From: Anaerolineae bacterium
GTDB lineage: Bacteria > Chloroflexota > Anaerolineae > Anaerolineales > E44-bin32
Direction: 5' to 3'
Length of the DNA: 39,215 nucleotides
Assembly (NCBI GenBank): GCA_030605795.1
Contig: JAUWHR010000009.1
Span: 1-39,215 of the forward strand
A program made the position numbers and the translations under genes. The notes under the pieces are model-generated. The model had not been told where the DNA came from and made no database searches. It saw only the letters and a program-made list of their open reading frames with translations. Shown here piece by piece: positions 1-8,609 of this stretch. Each line of letters begins with the position of its first letter. Within the stretch, counting starts at the first letter, position 1.

Positions 1-1
1 C

Positions 2-721
2 ATCTGGATGGCAACCACCATGCGTTCACCAGCGGAAGGCAAGCCGGAAAAGCTCACCGCCGCATCCCTCCGAACCAGCCTCACAACCATGGTCAGCATG
101 CTCGTCGGTGGTGGAGTGATCACCTGGATTCTCATCACCGATGGCGTCCGGGATATCGCCTTCAGGCTGTCCAATGAATTACAGCCACTCTATCTAGAGC
201 AAGTCGCGGGAATCTCGATTGAGGAGATCGGTATCCTGGGCGCCATTTTTTCCATTGCCATGATGTTCACCCCAATCATTTCTGGGAGGATCTCGGATAA
301 ATATGGCGAACGGGTGCCCATCACACTTGGATTCTCGATGGTGTTTGTGGCATTTATGATTTTCCTCCAGGTCAATGTCTTTGTGGGTTTTGCTATAACC
401 TGGGCGATTTTCGGTTTTGGGGTGGGCTTATTGAGCCCAGCATACTCATCGTTAATATCTAAGGTGGTTCCACAGAAAATGCTGGGAACCTTCTCCGGCC
501 TTCTCCAGAGCAGCATAGGATTGATATCCCTGCCTGCACCTTGGCTCGGCGCTCAGCTGTGGGAACGGTTCAGCCCACGGCTGCCGTTTATCATCACCGC
601 CGCGTTTTCCATAATAACCATCATTCCAATATGGTTTAAATTCAAAGTGCCGGAAAAAGTAGCAGAGCCTCCCGGTATAGATGCTGATGATGCTGTTCCT
701 ACATCCGACGTTGGGATTTGA
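2..721 (+). CDS. MFS transporter, C-terminal half (cut by window start)
   Basis: The reading frame is open from the first bases, so the gene begins upstream of the window; the ATG at 8 is probably internal. About 200 residues hold five to six hydrophobic segments, and between two of them the loop GRISDKYGERVPI matches the MFS motif A that recurs between TM8 and TM9. The protein is therefore the second six-helix bundle of an inner-membrane major facilitator carrier, ending in a short acidic hydrophilic tail. The substrate cannot be told. It precedes a dehydratase operon on the same strand with a gap of about 180 bases, so it could import a substrate for that pathway, but this is inference. Confidence 0.8.
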   Translation: MWMATTMRSPAEGKPEKLTAASLRTSLTTMVSMLVGGGVITWILITDGVRDIAFRLSNELQPLYLEQVAGISIEEIGILGAIFSIAMMFTPIISGRISDKYGERVPITLGFSMVFVAFMIFLQVNVFVGFAITWAIFGFGVGLLSPAYSSLISKVVPQKMLGTFSGLLQSSIGLISLPAPWLGAQLWERFSPRLPFIITAAFSIITIIPIWFKFKVPEKVAEPPGIDADDAVPTSDVGI

Positions 722-904
722 GGTGTCAGCGTAATCACCTGGGGGCAATGCCATAACACCACTTGCATCCTGGCTAAGAACCGAGACAATTGAAACCACC
801 ATGCTCAAATCAGGCCCGACCTGTCATGCCTGAAATGAAGCGCCGGTTGAAGAAGATCTGTACTCCTGCATTGTGGGTAAAATTATTGGTGAAGGAGATG
901 TCTG

Positions 905-2002
905 GTGGAGGTGATCTCGGTCATTCCACGTCGCTTGGATGTCATCAACAAGTATAAAGAACAGGGAGGATACGTCGCCGCAGTTCTTCCCATCCACTAC
1001 CCCCGTGCCCTCTTACGTGCGTTTAACGTCCTGCCTGTAGAGGTCTGGGGACCACCTCGGGTGGACACCAGCCACGGAGCAACTCACCTTCAACCTTACA
1101 TTTGCTCTATCGTCCATAATACCCTTTCCTTCCTCCAGATGGGGGGGCTGGACATCACCGATGTGATCATCATCCCTCATGCCTGCGACTCTCTCCAGGG
1201 CTTGGGTAGCGTCTTATTGGACTTTGTGCCCCCCGACAAGCCCATTGTTCCTATTTATCTCCCGCGAGGGAGGCGTGAGAGCGATATCGTCTTTTTAACC
1301 AGAGAATTCTATGCTATCTACCAACGCTTAGAAGCGATCACCGGACGCGCTCCCTCGGATGCGGATCTCATGAAAAGTATCCGGCGTGAGGAAGGGGCGG
1401 ACGAAGTTCTCATCAAACTTCACCAAAGCCATTCTTGTTTGCCCCTTACCGATATAGCCTTCTATCGTCTTATCCGCAGCCGCGAATATCTCCCTGCCGA
1501 GACGTTTATTGAACTAGCCCAAGCGGTACTTGCCAAGGACATCAAGAAACCTCGGGACGGTATTCCCATACTCCTTTCAGGCATCGTCCCCGAGCCGATG
1601 AGCCTTCTGGAGGCGATTTCCGAGATGGGGGCGATGGTCGTTGCCGACGATCTGGCCTGCTGCGGACGACGGCTTTACCCTCCCGGCAGAAGTGGGGATC
1701 CCCTCCGCCGCATGGCAGAAAGGATCATCTATGCCCCTCCCGACCCCACCAGGGGCAACCCCATCAGGGAACGTCGGGAACATCTCCTGCGGTTAATCGA
1801 GAACTCAGGAGCCAAAGGGGTTGTCTTCTACGATGTAAAATTCTGCGAGCCGGAGCTTTTCGATCTTCCTACCCTGCGCTGTGAGTTGCAGAAGGCGAAA
1901 GTGCCGTCGGTAACGGTAGAAGTGGACATCAACGACCCTCTCTCCCACCAAACCCTTACTCGAATCGAAGCGTTTCTGGAGATTTTAAATGAGCGTCGCT
2001 GA
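905..2002 (+). CDS. 2-hydroxyacyl-CoA dehydratase / benzoyl-CoA reductase family subunit (HgdA/B, BcrC-like)
   Basis: A 365-residue iron-sulfur subunit of the 2-hydroxyacyl-CoA dehydratase / benzoyl-CoA reductase family, which uses a 4Fe-4S cluster and a low-potential electron from an activator protein. Family-typical cysteine contexts are visible: PHACDS near residue 97, DDLACCG near 250 and [12 protein letters not shown] near 318. The GTG start at 905 is preceded at a good distance by AAGGAG. The stop overlaps the start of the next gene by 14 bases, so the two subunits are translationally coupled. Only one activator gene follows, which fits a dehydratase (HgdABC/HadBCI layout) better than the four-subunit Bcr reductase. 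The substrate is unknown. Confidence 0.85.
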   Translation: MEVISVIPRRLDVINKYKEQGGYVAAVLPIHYPRALLRAFNVLPVEVWGPPRVDTSHGATHLQPYICSIVHNTLSFLQMGGLDITDVIIIPHACDSLQGLGSVLLDFVPPDKPIVPIYLPRGRRESDIVFLTREFYAIYQRLEAITGRAPSDADLMKSIRREEGADEVLIKLHQSHSCLPLTDIAFYRLIRSREYLPAETFIELAQAVLAKDIKKPRDGIPILLSGIVPEPMSLLEAISEMGAMVVADDLACCGRRLYPPGRSGDPLRRMAERIIYAPPDPTRGNPIRERREHLLRLIENSGAKGVVFYDVKFCEPELFDLPTLRCELQKAKVPSVTVEVDINDPLSHQTLTRIEAFLEILNERR

Positions 2003-3314
2003 TACGCTTCGTTATCATTGGAATGTCAACCTCCTCGGTCGGGCGGCCCTTCGGTGGCGAAGATGGCAAACAGAGTTGTTGGCAAAGACCGGCTCGGGCT
2101 GGAGAAGTGAAATCCTCACCCCACCGCTCAGGATCTCAGCATGGACTAAGGAACTGGTCGGCCGGCACTACCTGCAAGGAAATTTCGCTCACTTACACGA
2201 CAAAGTGGCCTGGGTCACATCTGGAGCCCCCATTGAGTTCTTAAGGGCTCTTGATTTCTACGTCCTTTACCCCGAAAACCACGGGGCAATCTGCGGTGCG
2301 GCGCGCGTCGTGGTAGAAATCGCCTCCGAGGCAGAGAACGCTGGTTACTCACGCGACATTTGCTCCTATGCCCGCACCGACCTCGGAACCTTGATCTCGG
2401 GCAAGACCCCCGTGGGAAAGCTCCCCAAGCCCGACCTGCTATTGGCCTGCACCAACATCTGCCAGACCGTCCTGCACTGGTACCGGGTGTTGGCTCATCA
2501 TTTTGAAGTTCCTCTCATCCTCATTGACACCCCGTTTATCTACACCCAGGTGTCGGATCACGCCCTGACGTTCGTCAAGCAACAATTGGAGGAAGCCATT
2601 CCCATGGCTGAAAAGGTGGCCGGCAAATCCCTCGACCAACGGAAACTCAAGCAGATCACCCGGCTGAGTCAGATGGCCACATATCTGTGGTTGGAATTGC
2701 TCGAACGATGCAAGCACCGTCCCACACCAATCTCTGTCTTTGACCAATTCACCCAAATGGCACCCATTGTGGAAATGCGCGGGGACGCAGTCACGGTGGA
2801 TCTCTACAGCGCGATGCTCAAAGAGGTGAACGATCGTATCGCTCAGGGTATTGGGGTGGTTCCGAACGAAAAGAAGCGGCTGCTCTGGGATAACCTTCCC
2901 ATTTGGTACCGGATGCGCTACTTGGCGGAATTTTTAGGACGACACGGTATCGTCATTACCGCCTCCACCTACACTAATGCGTGGGGAGAACTAGCAGACT
3001 TGATCAACCCTGAGCAGCCTCTCGTGTCGGCGTCCCGCACCCTCATCCACACCCTTCTCAACCGGGGAGCCGGTGATAAGCTGGCTACTATGAGGCGCAT
3101 GATCGACGAATACAATCTGGACGGCGTCATCCTCCATTCCGACCGCTCCTGCAAGCCCTACTCAATTGGCCAGATCGACCAGCGGGATCGGCTGATCCGA
3201 GAATACGGCGTTCCAGCTCTCCTGTTAGAAGCAGATCATAATGACCCCCGCTCTTTCTCCGAAGAGCAGGTTGCTAACCGGTTGGACGCCTTCATAGAGA
3301 TGTTGGGAGTTTAG
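1989..3314 (+). CDS. 2-hydroxyacyl-CoA dehydratase family second subunit (BcrB/HgdB-like)
   Basis: A 441-residue second subunit of the same complex. Cysteines in likely cluster-binding contexts are [12 protein letters not shown] near residue 124, [10 protein letters not shown] near 155 and SDRSCKPYS near 382, followed by the family-typical ending [16 protein letters not shown]. The ATG lies inside the end of the preceding subunit and the stop is two bases before the activator gene, so the three genes are one operon. The protein is divergent from its partner, as expected for the heterodimeric alpha/beta dehydratase core. A benzoyl-CoA reductase-like role is possible but less likely because the other Bcr subunits are absent. 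Confidence 0.82.
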   Translation: MSVADTLRYHWNVNLLGRAALRWRRWQTELLAKTGSGWRSEILTPPLRISAWTKELVGRHYLQGNFAHLHDKVAWVTSGAPIEFLRALDFYVLYPENHGAICGAARVVVEIASEAENAGYSRDICSYARTDLGTLISGKTPVGKLPKPDLLLACTNICQTVLHWYRVLAHHFEVPLILIDTPFIYTQVSDHALTFVKQQLEEAIPMAEKVAGKSLDQRKLKQITRLSQMATYLWLELLERCKHRPTPISVFDQFTQMAPIVEMRGDAVTVDLYSAMLKEVNDRIAQGIGVVPNEKKRLLWDNLPIWYRMRYLAEFLGRHGIVITASTYTNAWGELADLINPEQPLVSASRTLIHTLLNRGAGDKLATMRRMIDEYNLDGVILHSDRSCKPYSIGQIDQRDRLIREYGVPALLLEADHNDPRSFSEEQVANRLDAFIEMLGV

Positions 3315-3316
3315 CG

Positions 3317-4114
3317 ATGTCCGGGATTAAGGCTCTGGGGATAGATGTTGGTTCCACTACTGTGAAGATCGTGGGTGTTGATACAGAGGGGAAGATGTGC
3401 TGGCACATTCTGGAGCAGGCCGAACCGCGCGTGGAAGACCAAGTGGAGCGGTTCCTGGATCACACCCGTCAAGTAGTCGGAACTCTAGACCGAATCCCGC
3501 TGGTGGCGACAGGCTATGGACGGGGTCTGGTTGAGCAGGCCACGCGCTCGGTAACAGAGATCACCTGCCATGCCAAAGGGGTATACCGGGAATTCGGACA
3601 CGGTGGAACGCTGGTTGACATTGGTGGTCAGGATAGTAAGGTCATTGGTATTAGTCCAGAGGGGAAGGTGCTGGACTTTGTGATGAACGACAAGTGCGCG
3701 GCTGGAACAGGACGATTTCTTGAAAACACTGCCAGCCGTCTGAAGGTGCCGCTGGACCGCATGGGAGATGAGGCGCTATCGGTCGTAGAGGAGGTACCGA
3801 TATCCAGCACTTGTACCGTTTTTGCTGAGTCGGAGGTCATTTCGCTCATCGCTCACGGGGTTCCTGTGGCATCCATCCTTCGAGGGCTTCATCGTTCTTT
3901 AATAAAACGTACCGTGGCTATGATCCGAACGGTCGGTATTGTGCCTCCCCTCATGCTCTCAGGTGGCGTGGTGCTGAACCCAGCCATTTGCCGATTGCTC
4001 GAGGAAGAGACCGGTGAGAAGGTAGTCCTCCCGCGTTACCCTCAACTCATGGGGGCTCACGGCGCGGCTCTGTTCGCCTTGGAAATCCTAAATGATGGAT
4101 CACAAGTATCGTAA
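3317..4114 (+). CDS. ATP-dependent activator of 2-hydroxyacyl-CoA dehydratase (HgdC/BcrA/BadF family)
   Basis: A 265-residue ASKHA-fold ATPase that normally forms a homodimer bridging one 4Fe-4S cluster and injects an electron into the dehydratase at the cost of ATP. The N-terminal phosphate loop GIDVGSTTVKIVG, the second phosphate motif DIGGQDSKVI, and the two cluster cysteines in NDKCAAGTGRF and STCTVFAESEVIS are all present. The adenosine motif MLSGGVVLNP and a closing GAHGAALFA are also intact, so the protein looks functional. Length matches HgdC (about 260). It is the last gene of the operon; downstream the nitronate monooxygenase gene converges on it. Confidence 0.93.
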   Translation: MSGIKALGIDVGSTTVKIVGVDTEGKMCWHILEQAEPRVEDQVERFLDHTRQVVGTLDRIPLVATGYGRGLVEQATRSVTEITCHAKGVYREFGHGGTLVDIGGQDSKVIGISPEGKVLDFVMNDKCAAGTGRFLENTASRLKVPLDRMGDEALSVVEEVPISSTCTVFAESEVISLIAHGVPVASILRGLHRSLIKRTVAMIRTVGIVPPLMLSGGVVLNPAICRLLEEETGEKVVLPRYPQLMGAHGAALFALEILNDGSQVS

Positions 4115-4239
4115 AGAGAATTCATGAGTGAACCGGAGTCCATGATATCCTGACCGCAAATCAAGAATCACTTTCGCACCTATGGGGAATCAACTCGCTT
4201 TGGTTTGCGAATACATCGAGTTGTGAATTTCTACTCCAC

Positions 4240-5199
4240 TCACGACAACCGATTGTGTATCGCTAATGCCTCTCGCATCATTTCCTCGATAACATCAGCC
4301 ACTGGCTTGACCTCGTGCACTAGTCCAATACCTTGGCTGCAAGCCAACACACCAAAGTCCACGTCGCCTTCTTCAAACATACGTCTTGTCCTCGTCCCAG
4401 CCATGACGGATAGTATCTCGTTCAGTCCTGCCTGGCTTGCCTCCAGCTCCGCCACCTTAATGGCTGCCGGGTTTTTCCACGCGCGGAGTGAGTTGTGCAA
4501 CGAGCCAAGTATTGGCAGGGTGTCCTGCTCTGTCGCGGCGGAAAGCGCCTGTTTGAGGTTGTCATGAATGGGGCATTCGTCTGTCATCAGTAACCTCGTA
4601 CCAATGGTGACCCCCTCCGCTCCCAAGGCCAGGGCCGCCAGCAGCCCCCGCCCATCGGCAATGCCACCTGCGGCCAGCACTGGCACCTCCAGGACGTCAG
4701 CGGCTCGGGGCACCAGGGTCATCGTCGTCAACCCCAATTCGCCAATATGGCCGCCTCCCTCACTGCCAAAAACAGTCACGGCGTCCACGCCAGCCCGCTG
4801 CGCACTGAGGGAATGCCGCACACTGACGCATTTGTGCATCGTTTTCACCCCGCTTACTTTTAGTCGCGCCAACAATTCCTCAGGGGGCCGATGGCCGCTG
4901 GTCTCAACCACCATCACCCCTTCCTCCAGGATGACCTCGACATAAAGCTCATTGTCAATAGACTGGAGCGCCGGAAATAGGGTCAGGTTGACGCCAAAGG
5001 GTTTGTCGGTAAGCGACTTGGCCCGGTGGATAGCTTGACGAAACTTATCCTGAGTGTCAAACATCGCTGAGGCCATCATACCTAATGCGCCGGCGTTGGA
5101 TATTGCCGCCACGAACTCTGGGCCAGAGATGTGCATCATGCACCCCCCGACGATAGGGTATTGGATGTTTAATAAATCTGTTACCCGGGTTTTGAACAT
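4240..5199 (-). CDS. Nitronate monooxygenase / FabK-like FMN enzyme (2-nitropropane dioxygenase family)
   Basis: A 319-residue TIM-barrel flavoprotein. It opens with the family signature LLNIQYPIVGGCMMHIS and carries GSEGGGHIGE, which includes the active-site His region, plus the FMN-phosphate segment VLAAGGIADGRGL followed by ALGAEGVTIGTRLLMT. These enzymes oxidise alkyl nitronates or reduce enoyl-ACP (FabK); sequence alone cannot separate the two roles. The start ATG has AAAGGTG upstream. The gene is transcribed toward the dehydratase operon. A small palindrome with arms AGACCTC and GAGGTCT lies about 80 bases upstream of the start. Confidence 0.88.
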   Translation of the reverse strand: MFKTRVTDLLNIQYPIVGGCMMHISGPEFVAAISNAGALGMMASAMFDTQDKFRQAIHRAKSLTDKPFGVNLTLFPALQSIDNELYVEVILEEGVMVVETSGHRPPEELLARLKVSGVKTMHKCVSVRHSLSAQRAGVDAVTVFGSEGGGHIGELGLTTMTLVPRAADVLEVPVLAAGGIADGRGLLAALALGAEGVTIGTRLLMTDECPIHDNLKQALSAATEQDTLPILGSLHNSLRAWKNPAAIKVAELEASQAGLNEILSVMAGTRTRRMFEEGDVDFGVLACSQGIGLVHEVKPVADVIEEMMREALAIHNRLS

Positions 5200-5273
5200 C
5201 GTTGAACACCTTTCGTGTTTTATTGACTTCGGATAACCCCTGTTGAGTATCCAGACAATGCCTGGGGTGCCTC

Positions 5274-5288
5274 AGACCTCGGAGGTCT
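5274..5288. repeat. Short palindrome upstream of nitronate monooxygenase
   Basis: Arms AGACCTC and GAGGTCT around a single central G. It lies 75 to 89 bases upstream of the minus-strand ATG. This could be an operator half-site pair or chance; there is no T-tract, so a terminator is unlikely. Confidence 0.35.
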
Positions 5289-5478
5289 TAGACATCTATT
5301 GATTCCTTTGGTGATGAAAGGAAACGATCTATTGTACTCCGGTGGACAAAAGAACGACCACCATAACTCCATGGCGAACGATCAACACGATCGTCATCCA
5401 GGTAAATAGTATTGCTCCTGGATTTTACTCCAAGAGAATACCTGAGTGGTGCTTCGAAAACCTCCACCGGGAACAGAG

Positions 5479-5503
5479 TATAATCACCACAACACTAGTG
5501 GTG
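5479..5503 (+). promoter_or_regulatory. Candidate -10 box with adjoining inverted repeat upstream of acyl-CoA dehydrogenase
   Basis: A perfect TATAAT (5479-5484) is followed directly by CACCAC, seven bases, then GTGGTG (5485-5503). The repeat would cover the transcription start, the usual place for a repressor operator. No good -35 hexamer is visible, so the promoter call is tentative. Confidence 0.35.
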
Positions 5504-5688
5504 TGTATTGTAAGTAGGGACGACTTGAAGGGTTTGACTGCAGACTCGATCTCCCCAACTCCAAAACATCTTTCTAGGCACAAGATTGTTACCGATGACG
5601 GAAAGATCATATTATCCAGTAGAGGCCATACCAGTGGCACTGACATCCCGTTCTCAGATAAACAATATAGCTATGAGGAGACAGTGAA

Positions 5689-6828
5689 GTGATCGACTTC
5701 AGTCTTACCGAGGAGCAGAGGGCGTGCCGAAAACTTGTTGGCGACTTCGCTCAAAAAGAAATCGCACCCATCGCCCATGAGCTTGATGAAGAGCAACGCC
5801 ACAGCCCTGAAATCGTCAACAAATACTTCGAGATAGGTCTGCTCCACTATTTTGTACCAGAGGAGTATGGCGGGGCGGGGTTGGGTTCCTTGGATGGCTG
5901 TCTCTTCGGCGAGGAACTAGGCGCGGCTTGTGGTGGGGTAGCTGCAACTCTGGGAGGCAATATTTTAGGACTGACCCCATTTCAAATTGCAGGTAGTCCT
6001 GAGTTAAAGAAAGAGCTTCTGACCAAGCACTGCTCTGGACCTAAACTGGCCGCGTTCTGTCTCACTGAAGCAGATGCCGGGTCTGACGTTGCTTCCATAC
6101 GGACCACGGCTCTTCGCCAGGGTGACGAGTATGTCATCAACGGCACCAAGCGTTTCATCTCCAACGGCGGCGTGGCCAGCCTCTATTCGGTTTTTGCTAG
6201 CGAAGATCCCTAACTTGGTCACAAGGGTATCTCGGCAGTCATGGTCCCAACTGACACCCCTGGCGTTTCCAGCGGCAAGAAAGAGAACAAGATGGGTCAG
6301 CGTACGACCGATACCCGCGAGGTGATTTTCGATAATGTCCATATCTCAATTCGCTATCGGCTCGGTGAGGGTAATGATGGCTTCAAGATCGCCATGATGA
6401 CCCTCGACGAATCCCGACCTGGAATTGGTTCAGCGGCGGTGGGTATCGCCCGAGCGGCGATGGAAGTCGCCGCCGCATATGCCAAGGAACGGGTTCAGTT
6501 TGGAAAACCAATCGCTGCACAACAAGCCATACAGTTCATGCTGGCCGACATGGCGATAAAAGTTGATGCTGCGCGACTGCTTTGCTGGCATGCCGCCTGG
6601 CTCCACGATAATGGCTACCGCAGCCCTAAGGAATCAGCGATAGCAAAGTGCTTCGCCGGCGACATCGCCATGCAAGTGACTACCGACGCGGTTCAGGTGC
6701 TGGGAGGCTATGGGTACATGAAGGAGTACCCGGTTGAAAAATATATGCGCGACGCCAAGTTACATCAGCTATACGAGGGCACGAACCAGATCCAACGCTC
6801 TGTTATCGCTAGACATCTACTCGGCTAG
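5689..6828 (+). pseudogene. Acyl-CoA dehydrogenase, interrupted by an in-frame TAA
   Basis: Full-length acyl-CoA dehydrogenase (about 380 codons) in one continuous frame, broken only by TAA at 6211-6213 (codon 175). The first part has the FAD-domain signatures CLTEADAGSDVASI and INGTKRFISNG; after the stop the same frame resumes with LGHKGISAVMVPTDTPG and continues through RVQFGKPIAAQQAIQ, QVLGGYGYMKEYPVEK and the closing YEGTNQIQRSVIARHLLG. The break falls where relatives read DP-x-x-GHKGI, so a single base change in an AAA, CAA or GAA codon would explain it. The GTG start has GAGGAGA just upstream. Either a recent pseudogene, a sequencing or assembly error, or stop readthrough. Confidence 0.85.
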
Positions 6829-6878
6829 ACTGAGGTTTTTTGCTAGGCTCACTGGAAGATGATAAAGGGAAGCCAAGT

Positions 6879-7694
6879 ATGAGTCGACCCCTGTGGTTCG
6901 TAGAATTATTAAAGAAAGTGTTTCCAAGTCGTTATCTGCTTGCTAGGACGACGAAAGTACCCATTGTTGGAGCTATCATCGATCATCTGCTCTTCGAGGG
7001 TGACGACCTGATGTATTTGCCAAGGAGCCAATCGATCAGAATCAACCAAGCGATCGATTTGCCGGGTGAAATGGTATTGCCGTCACAGGTTGTCGATCAT
7101 TTCATCCAACAGGCCAGCGTCCACTGGATCATGGATGTCTGTATCTGTCGCCAGGCCAGTGGATGTAAGGATTACCCGATTGACAAAGGCTGCCTCTTCC
7201 TTGGTGAGGCAGCTTTGGGGATCAATCCCAAGCTTGGGCGCCGAGTAACGAAGGATGAGGCGCTGGAGCATGTCCAACAATGCCGCCAGGCCGGCTTGGT
7301 CCATCTTATCGGTCGTAACAAGTTGGATACAGTCTGGCTTGGTGTCGGTCCGGGAACCAAGCTGCTTACTATTTGTAACTGTTGTCCCTGCTGTTGTCTG
7401 TGGCGGGTACTACCCCATATTAAGCCTCAGATCGGCGCCAAGATCACCCGCATGCCGGGGGTTACCGTCACGGTTGGCGATGATTGTGTGGGTTGCGGAA
7501 CGTGTACTGAGGGTGTGTGCTTTGTGGACAACATTCACTTGGTGAGGGACCGTGCGATCATAGGTGAGGCGTGCAGAGGTTGTGGTCGATGTGTTACCGT
7601 CTGTCCCGAGGGGGCGATTGAGATCACTATCGAGCGCAATGAATACGTAACGAAATCCATCGCCCGGATTTCCCCCTTGGTGGATATTTCTTAG
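6879..7694 (+). CDS. Cysteine-rich 4Fe-4S dicluster ferredoxin-like protein (CNCCPCCC family), copy 1
   Basis: About 271 residues from the ATG at 6879, which has AAAGGGAAG upstream; an in-frame TTG at 6840 is a weaker alternative. The middle holds CICRQASGCKDYP with a further Cys after PIDKG, then the dense motif ICNCCPCCC, and the C-terminus carries two ferredoxin-like cluster sites, CVGCGTCTEGVCF and CRGCGRCVTVCPEGA. The N-terminus is weakly hydrophobic and may lie near the membrane. A paralogue with the same layout lies on the minus strand at 8564-9523. The gene follows the acyl-CoA dehydrogenase by 50 bases and may feed or drain electrons from it, which is inference. The exact function is not known to me. 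Confidence 0.8.
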   Translation: MSRPLWFVELLKKVFPSRYLLARTTKVPIVGAIIDHLLFEGDDLMYLPRSQSIRINQAIDLPGEMVLPSQVVDHFIQQASVHWIMDVCICRQASGCKDYPIDKGCLFLGEAALGINPKLGRRVTKDEALEHVQQCRQAGLVHLIGRNKLDTVWLGVGPGTKLLTICNCCPCCCLWRVLPHIKPQIGAKITRMPGVTVTVGDDCVGCGTCTEGVCFVDNIHLVRDRAIIGEACRGCGRCVTVCPEGAIEITIERNEYVTKSIARISPLVDIS

Positions 7695-7709
7695 CCAAAC
7701 CACCACGGA

Positions 7710-7735
7710 TAGGGGCGGTTCGCGAACCGCCCCTA
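7710..7735. repeat. REP-like perfect palindrome between ferredoxin-like gene and RAYT
   Basis: A 26-base perfect palindrome with arms TAGGGGCGGTTCG and CGAACCGCCCCTA. It lies just after the stop of the ferredoxin-like gene and before the 3' end of the RAYT. It may serve as a hairpin terminator, but its AGGGGCGG core recurs in other intergenic positions (11171-11217, 18130-18154), so a mobile REP-type element is more likely. Confidence 0.7.
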
Positions 7736-7809
7736 CTTCGGGTCTACCCTTTCGCCTCACCGGATAACGCGCACCCAAATCCTACATCGGCGCATTCTTT
7801 GAATATTCC

Positions 7810-8424
7810 TTACCCGCGCATTGGGTGGTACTTGTCCCTTTCCCACTTCAGGGGATTATCTACGATGTAGCGTCGGATGCGATCCAATTCATTATTGTCA
7901 CGAATGATGTGTTCATAATAATTACGTTGCCAGAGAGACACGCCAGGTGTACCGCGCAATTGATTTACCTTGCGGGTGGATACAGATTTGAAGTTCTGGA
8001 TGATTGCTCCTAATGAACCTCTTTGGGTTCCCTGCGGATTCCGCCGGGTTGAAGGAGGATTATCTGTTCCCAATGGATGTAAGGGCGAAGCATTAGCTGT
8101 TTCCTCCTGATTTAATCGGGAAACACCTTCAGCTAATGCTTCGCCCCTACCCTCCCCTGATAGGACTATGACACCATGGAGGTGATTGGGCATTACAACA
8201 TACACATCGAGATCGACACCTTTAAAATGTTGAGGAATTAAATTCCAGAACGCTTCAACAATATGGCCAATTGGTGTCAAAATGATCTCTGTATTATTAA
8301 CAATACCTAACATAGGCAGCCGATCTCTCGTACACACCGTCACGAAATACGCTCCGGGGTTGGAGTAATCGTATCCCTTCAGACGAATTGAACGGCGTTG
8401 AGGATAGCCGATTTTGAAGCTCAT
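7810..8424 (-). CDS. REP-associated tyrosine transposase (RAYT, IS200-like Y1 family)
   Basis: A 204-residue single-strand DNA transposase of the REP-associated type. The start region RRSIRLKGYDYSNPGAYFVT matches RAYT N-termini. The metal-binding HUH motif appears as VVMPNHLHGVIVL (HLH), and the region LWQRNYYEHIIRDNNEL contains the tyrosine segment of the active site. Family members are usually 160-200 residues; this one has an insertion at about residues 92-120 whose DNA is itself a long inverted repeat (see 8083-8146). No terminal IS ends are visible, as expected for a domesticated RAYT acting on dispersed REP palindromes. Confidence 0.92.
   Translation of the reverse strand: MSFKIGYPQRRSIRLKGYDYSNPGAYFVTVCTRDRLPMLGIVNNTEIILTPIGHIVEAFWNLIPQHFKGVDLDVYVVMPNHLHGVIVLSGEGRGEALAEGVSRLNQEETANASPLHPLGTDNPPSTRRNPQGTQRGSLGAIIQNFKSVSTRKVNQLRGTPGVSLWQRNYYEHIIRDNNELDRIRRYIVDNPLKWERDKYHPMRG
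8083..8146. repeat. 17-bp inverted repeat inside the RAYT gene
   Basis: Arms GGGCGAAGCATTAGCTG (8083-8099) and its exact complement (8130-8146) flank 30 bases, within which GTTTCC and GGAAAC extend the hairpin. It is coding DNA, giving a 20-30-residue extra loop in the transposase. The right arm is flanked by AGGGG-type sequence like the REP palindromes. Confidence 0.8.
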
Positions 8425-8453
8425 ATCTGTCCCCCTGATAGAAAAATCATAAC

Positions 8454-8609
8454 CTAATGCAAATACTCGTCGAAGAAATCAGCGATCGTGCGCGATATCT
8501 CAGGACGGCTGTGATTGATCTCGCCCCCAATCAGTGTAAAACAATGACCGGCGTTTTCAACTATCAGGAACACCTCGCCTGAGCCATGAGATGCCGGATC
8601 TCCAGCGGC
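8454..8609 (-). pseudogene. Possible C-terminal remnant of an alpha/beta-hydrolase
   Basis: A short open stretch of 51 codons reads SHGSGEVFLIVENAGHCFT and then SRPEISRTIADFFDEYLH before a TAG stop. ENAGHCF followed by an FF-x-x-YL ending is typical of the catalytic His region and C-terminus of alpha/beta hydrolases. There is no upstream part: its first 46 bases overlap, in another frame, the end of the neighbouring ferredoxin-like gene. I infer an old deletion joined the two genes, but homology was judged only by eye. Confidence 0.4.

Larger units (their letters stand above)
5200..5688. other. Divergent intergenic region between nitronate monooxygenase and acyl-CoA dehydrogenase
   Basis: These 489 bases separate two divergent genes. 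They contain a short palindrome (5274-5288) and a TATAAT box abutting a CACCAC-N7-GTGGTG inverted repeat (5479-5503). An open frame at 5342-5692 exists, but its composition is unconvincing and I do not call it a gene. Confidence 0.5.

Noticed and set aside
905-4114. Class I benzoyl-CoA reductase
   Set aside because: Only two core subunits and one activator are present; the BcrA/BcrD pair of ATPase subunits is missing.
4205-4945. Two plus-strand frames opposite the nitronate monooxygenase
   Set aside because: They are antisense shadows of a gene with clear FMN-binding motifs.
5342-5692. 116-codon open frame upstream of the acyl-CoA dehydrogenase
   Set aside because: No ribosome site, no recognisable motif, an antisense frame of similar quality, and it covers the likely promoter with the inverted repeat.
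7694-7735. Simple intrinsic terminator after the ferredoxin-like gene
   Set aside because: The stem is strong, but there is no T-run and the same core recurs in other intergenic places, so a REP-like repeat is favoured.
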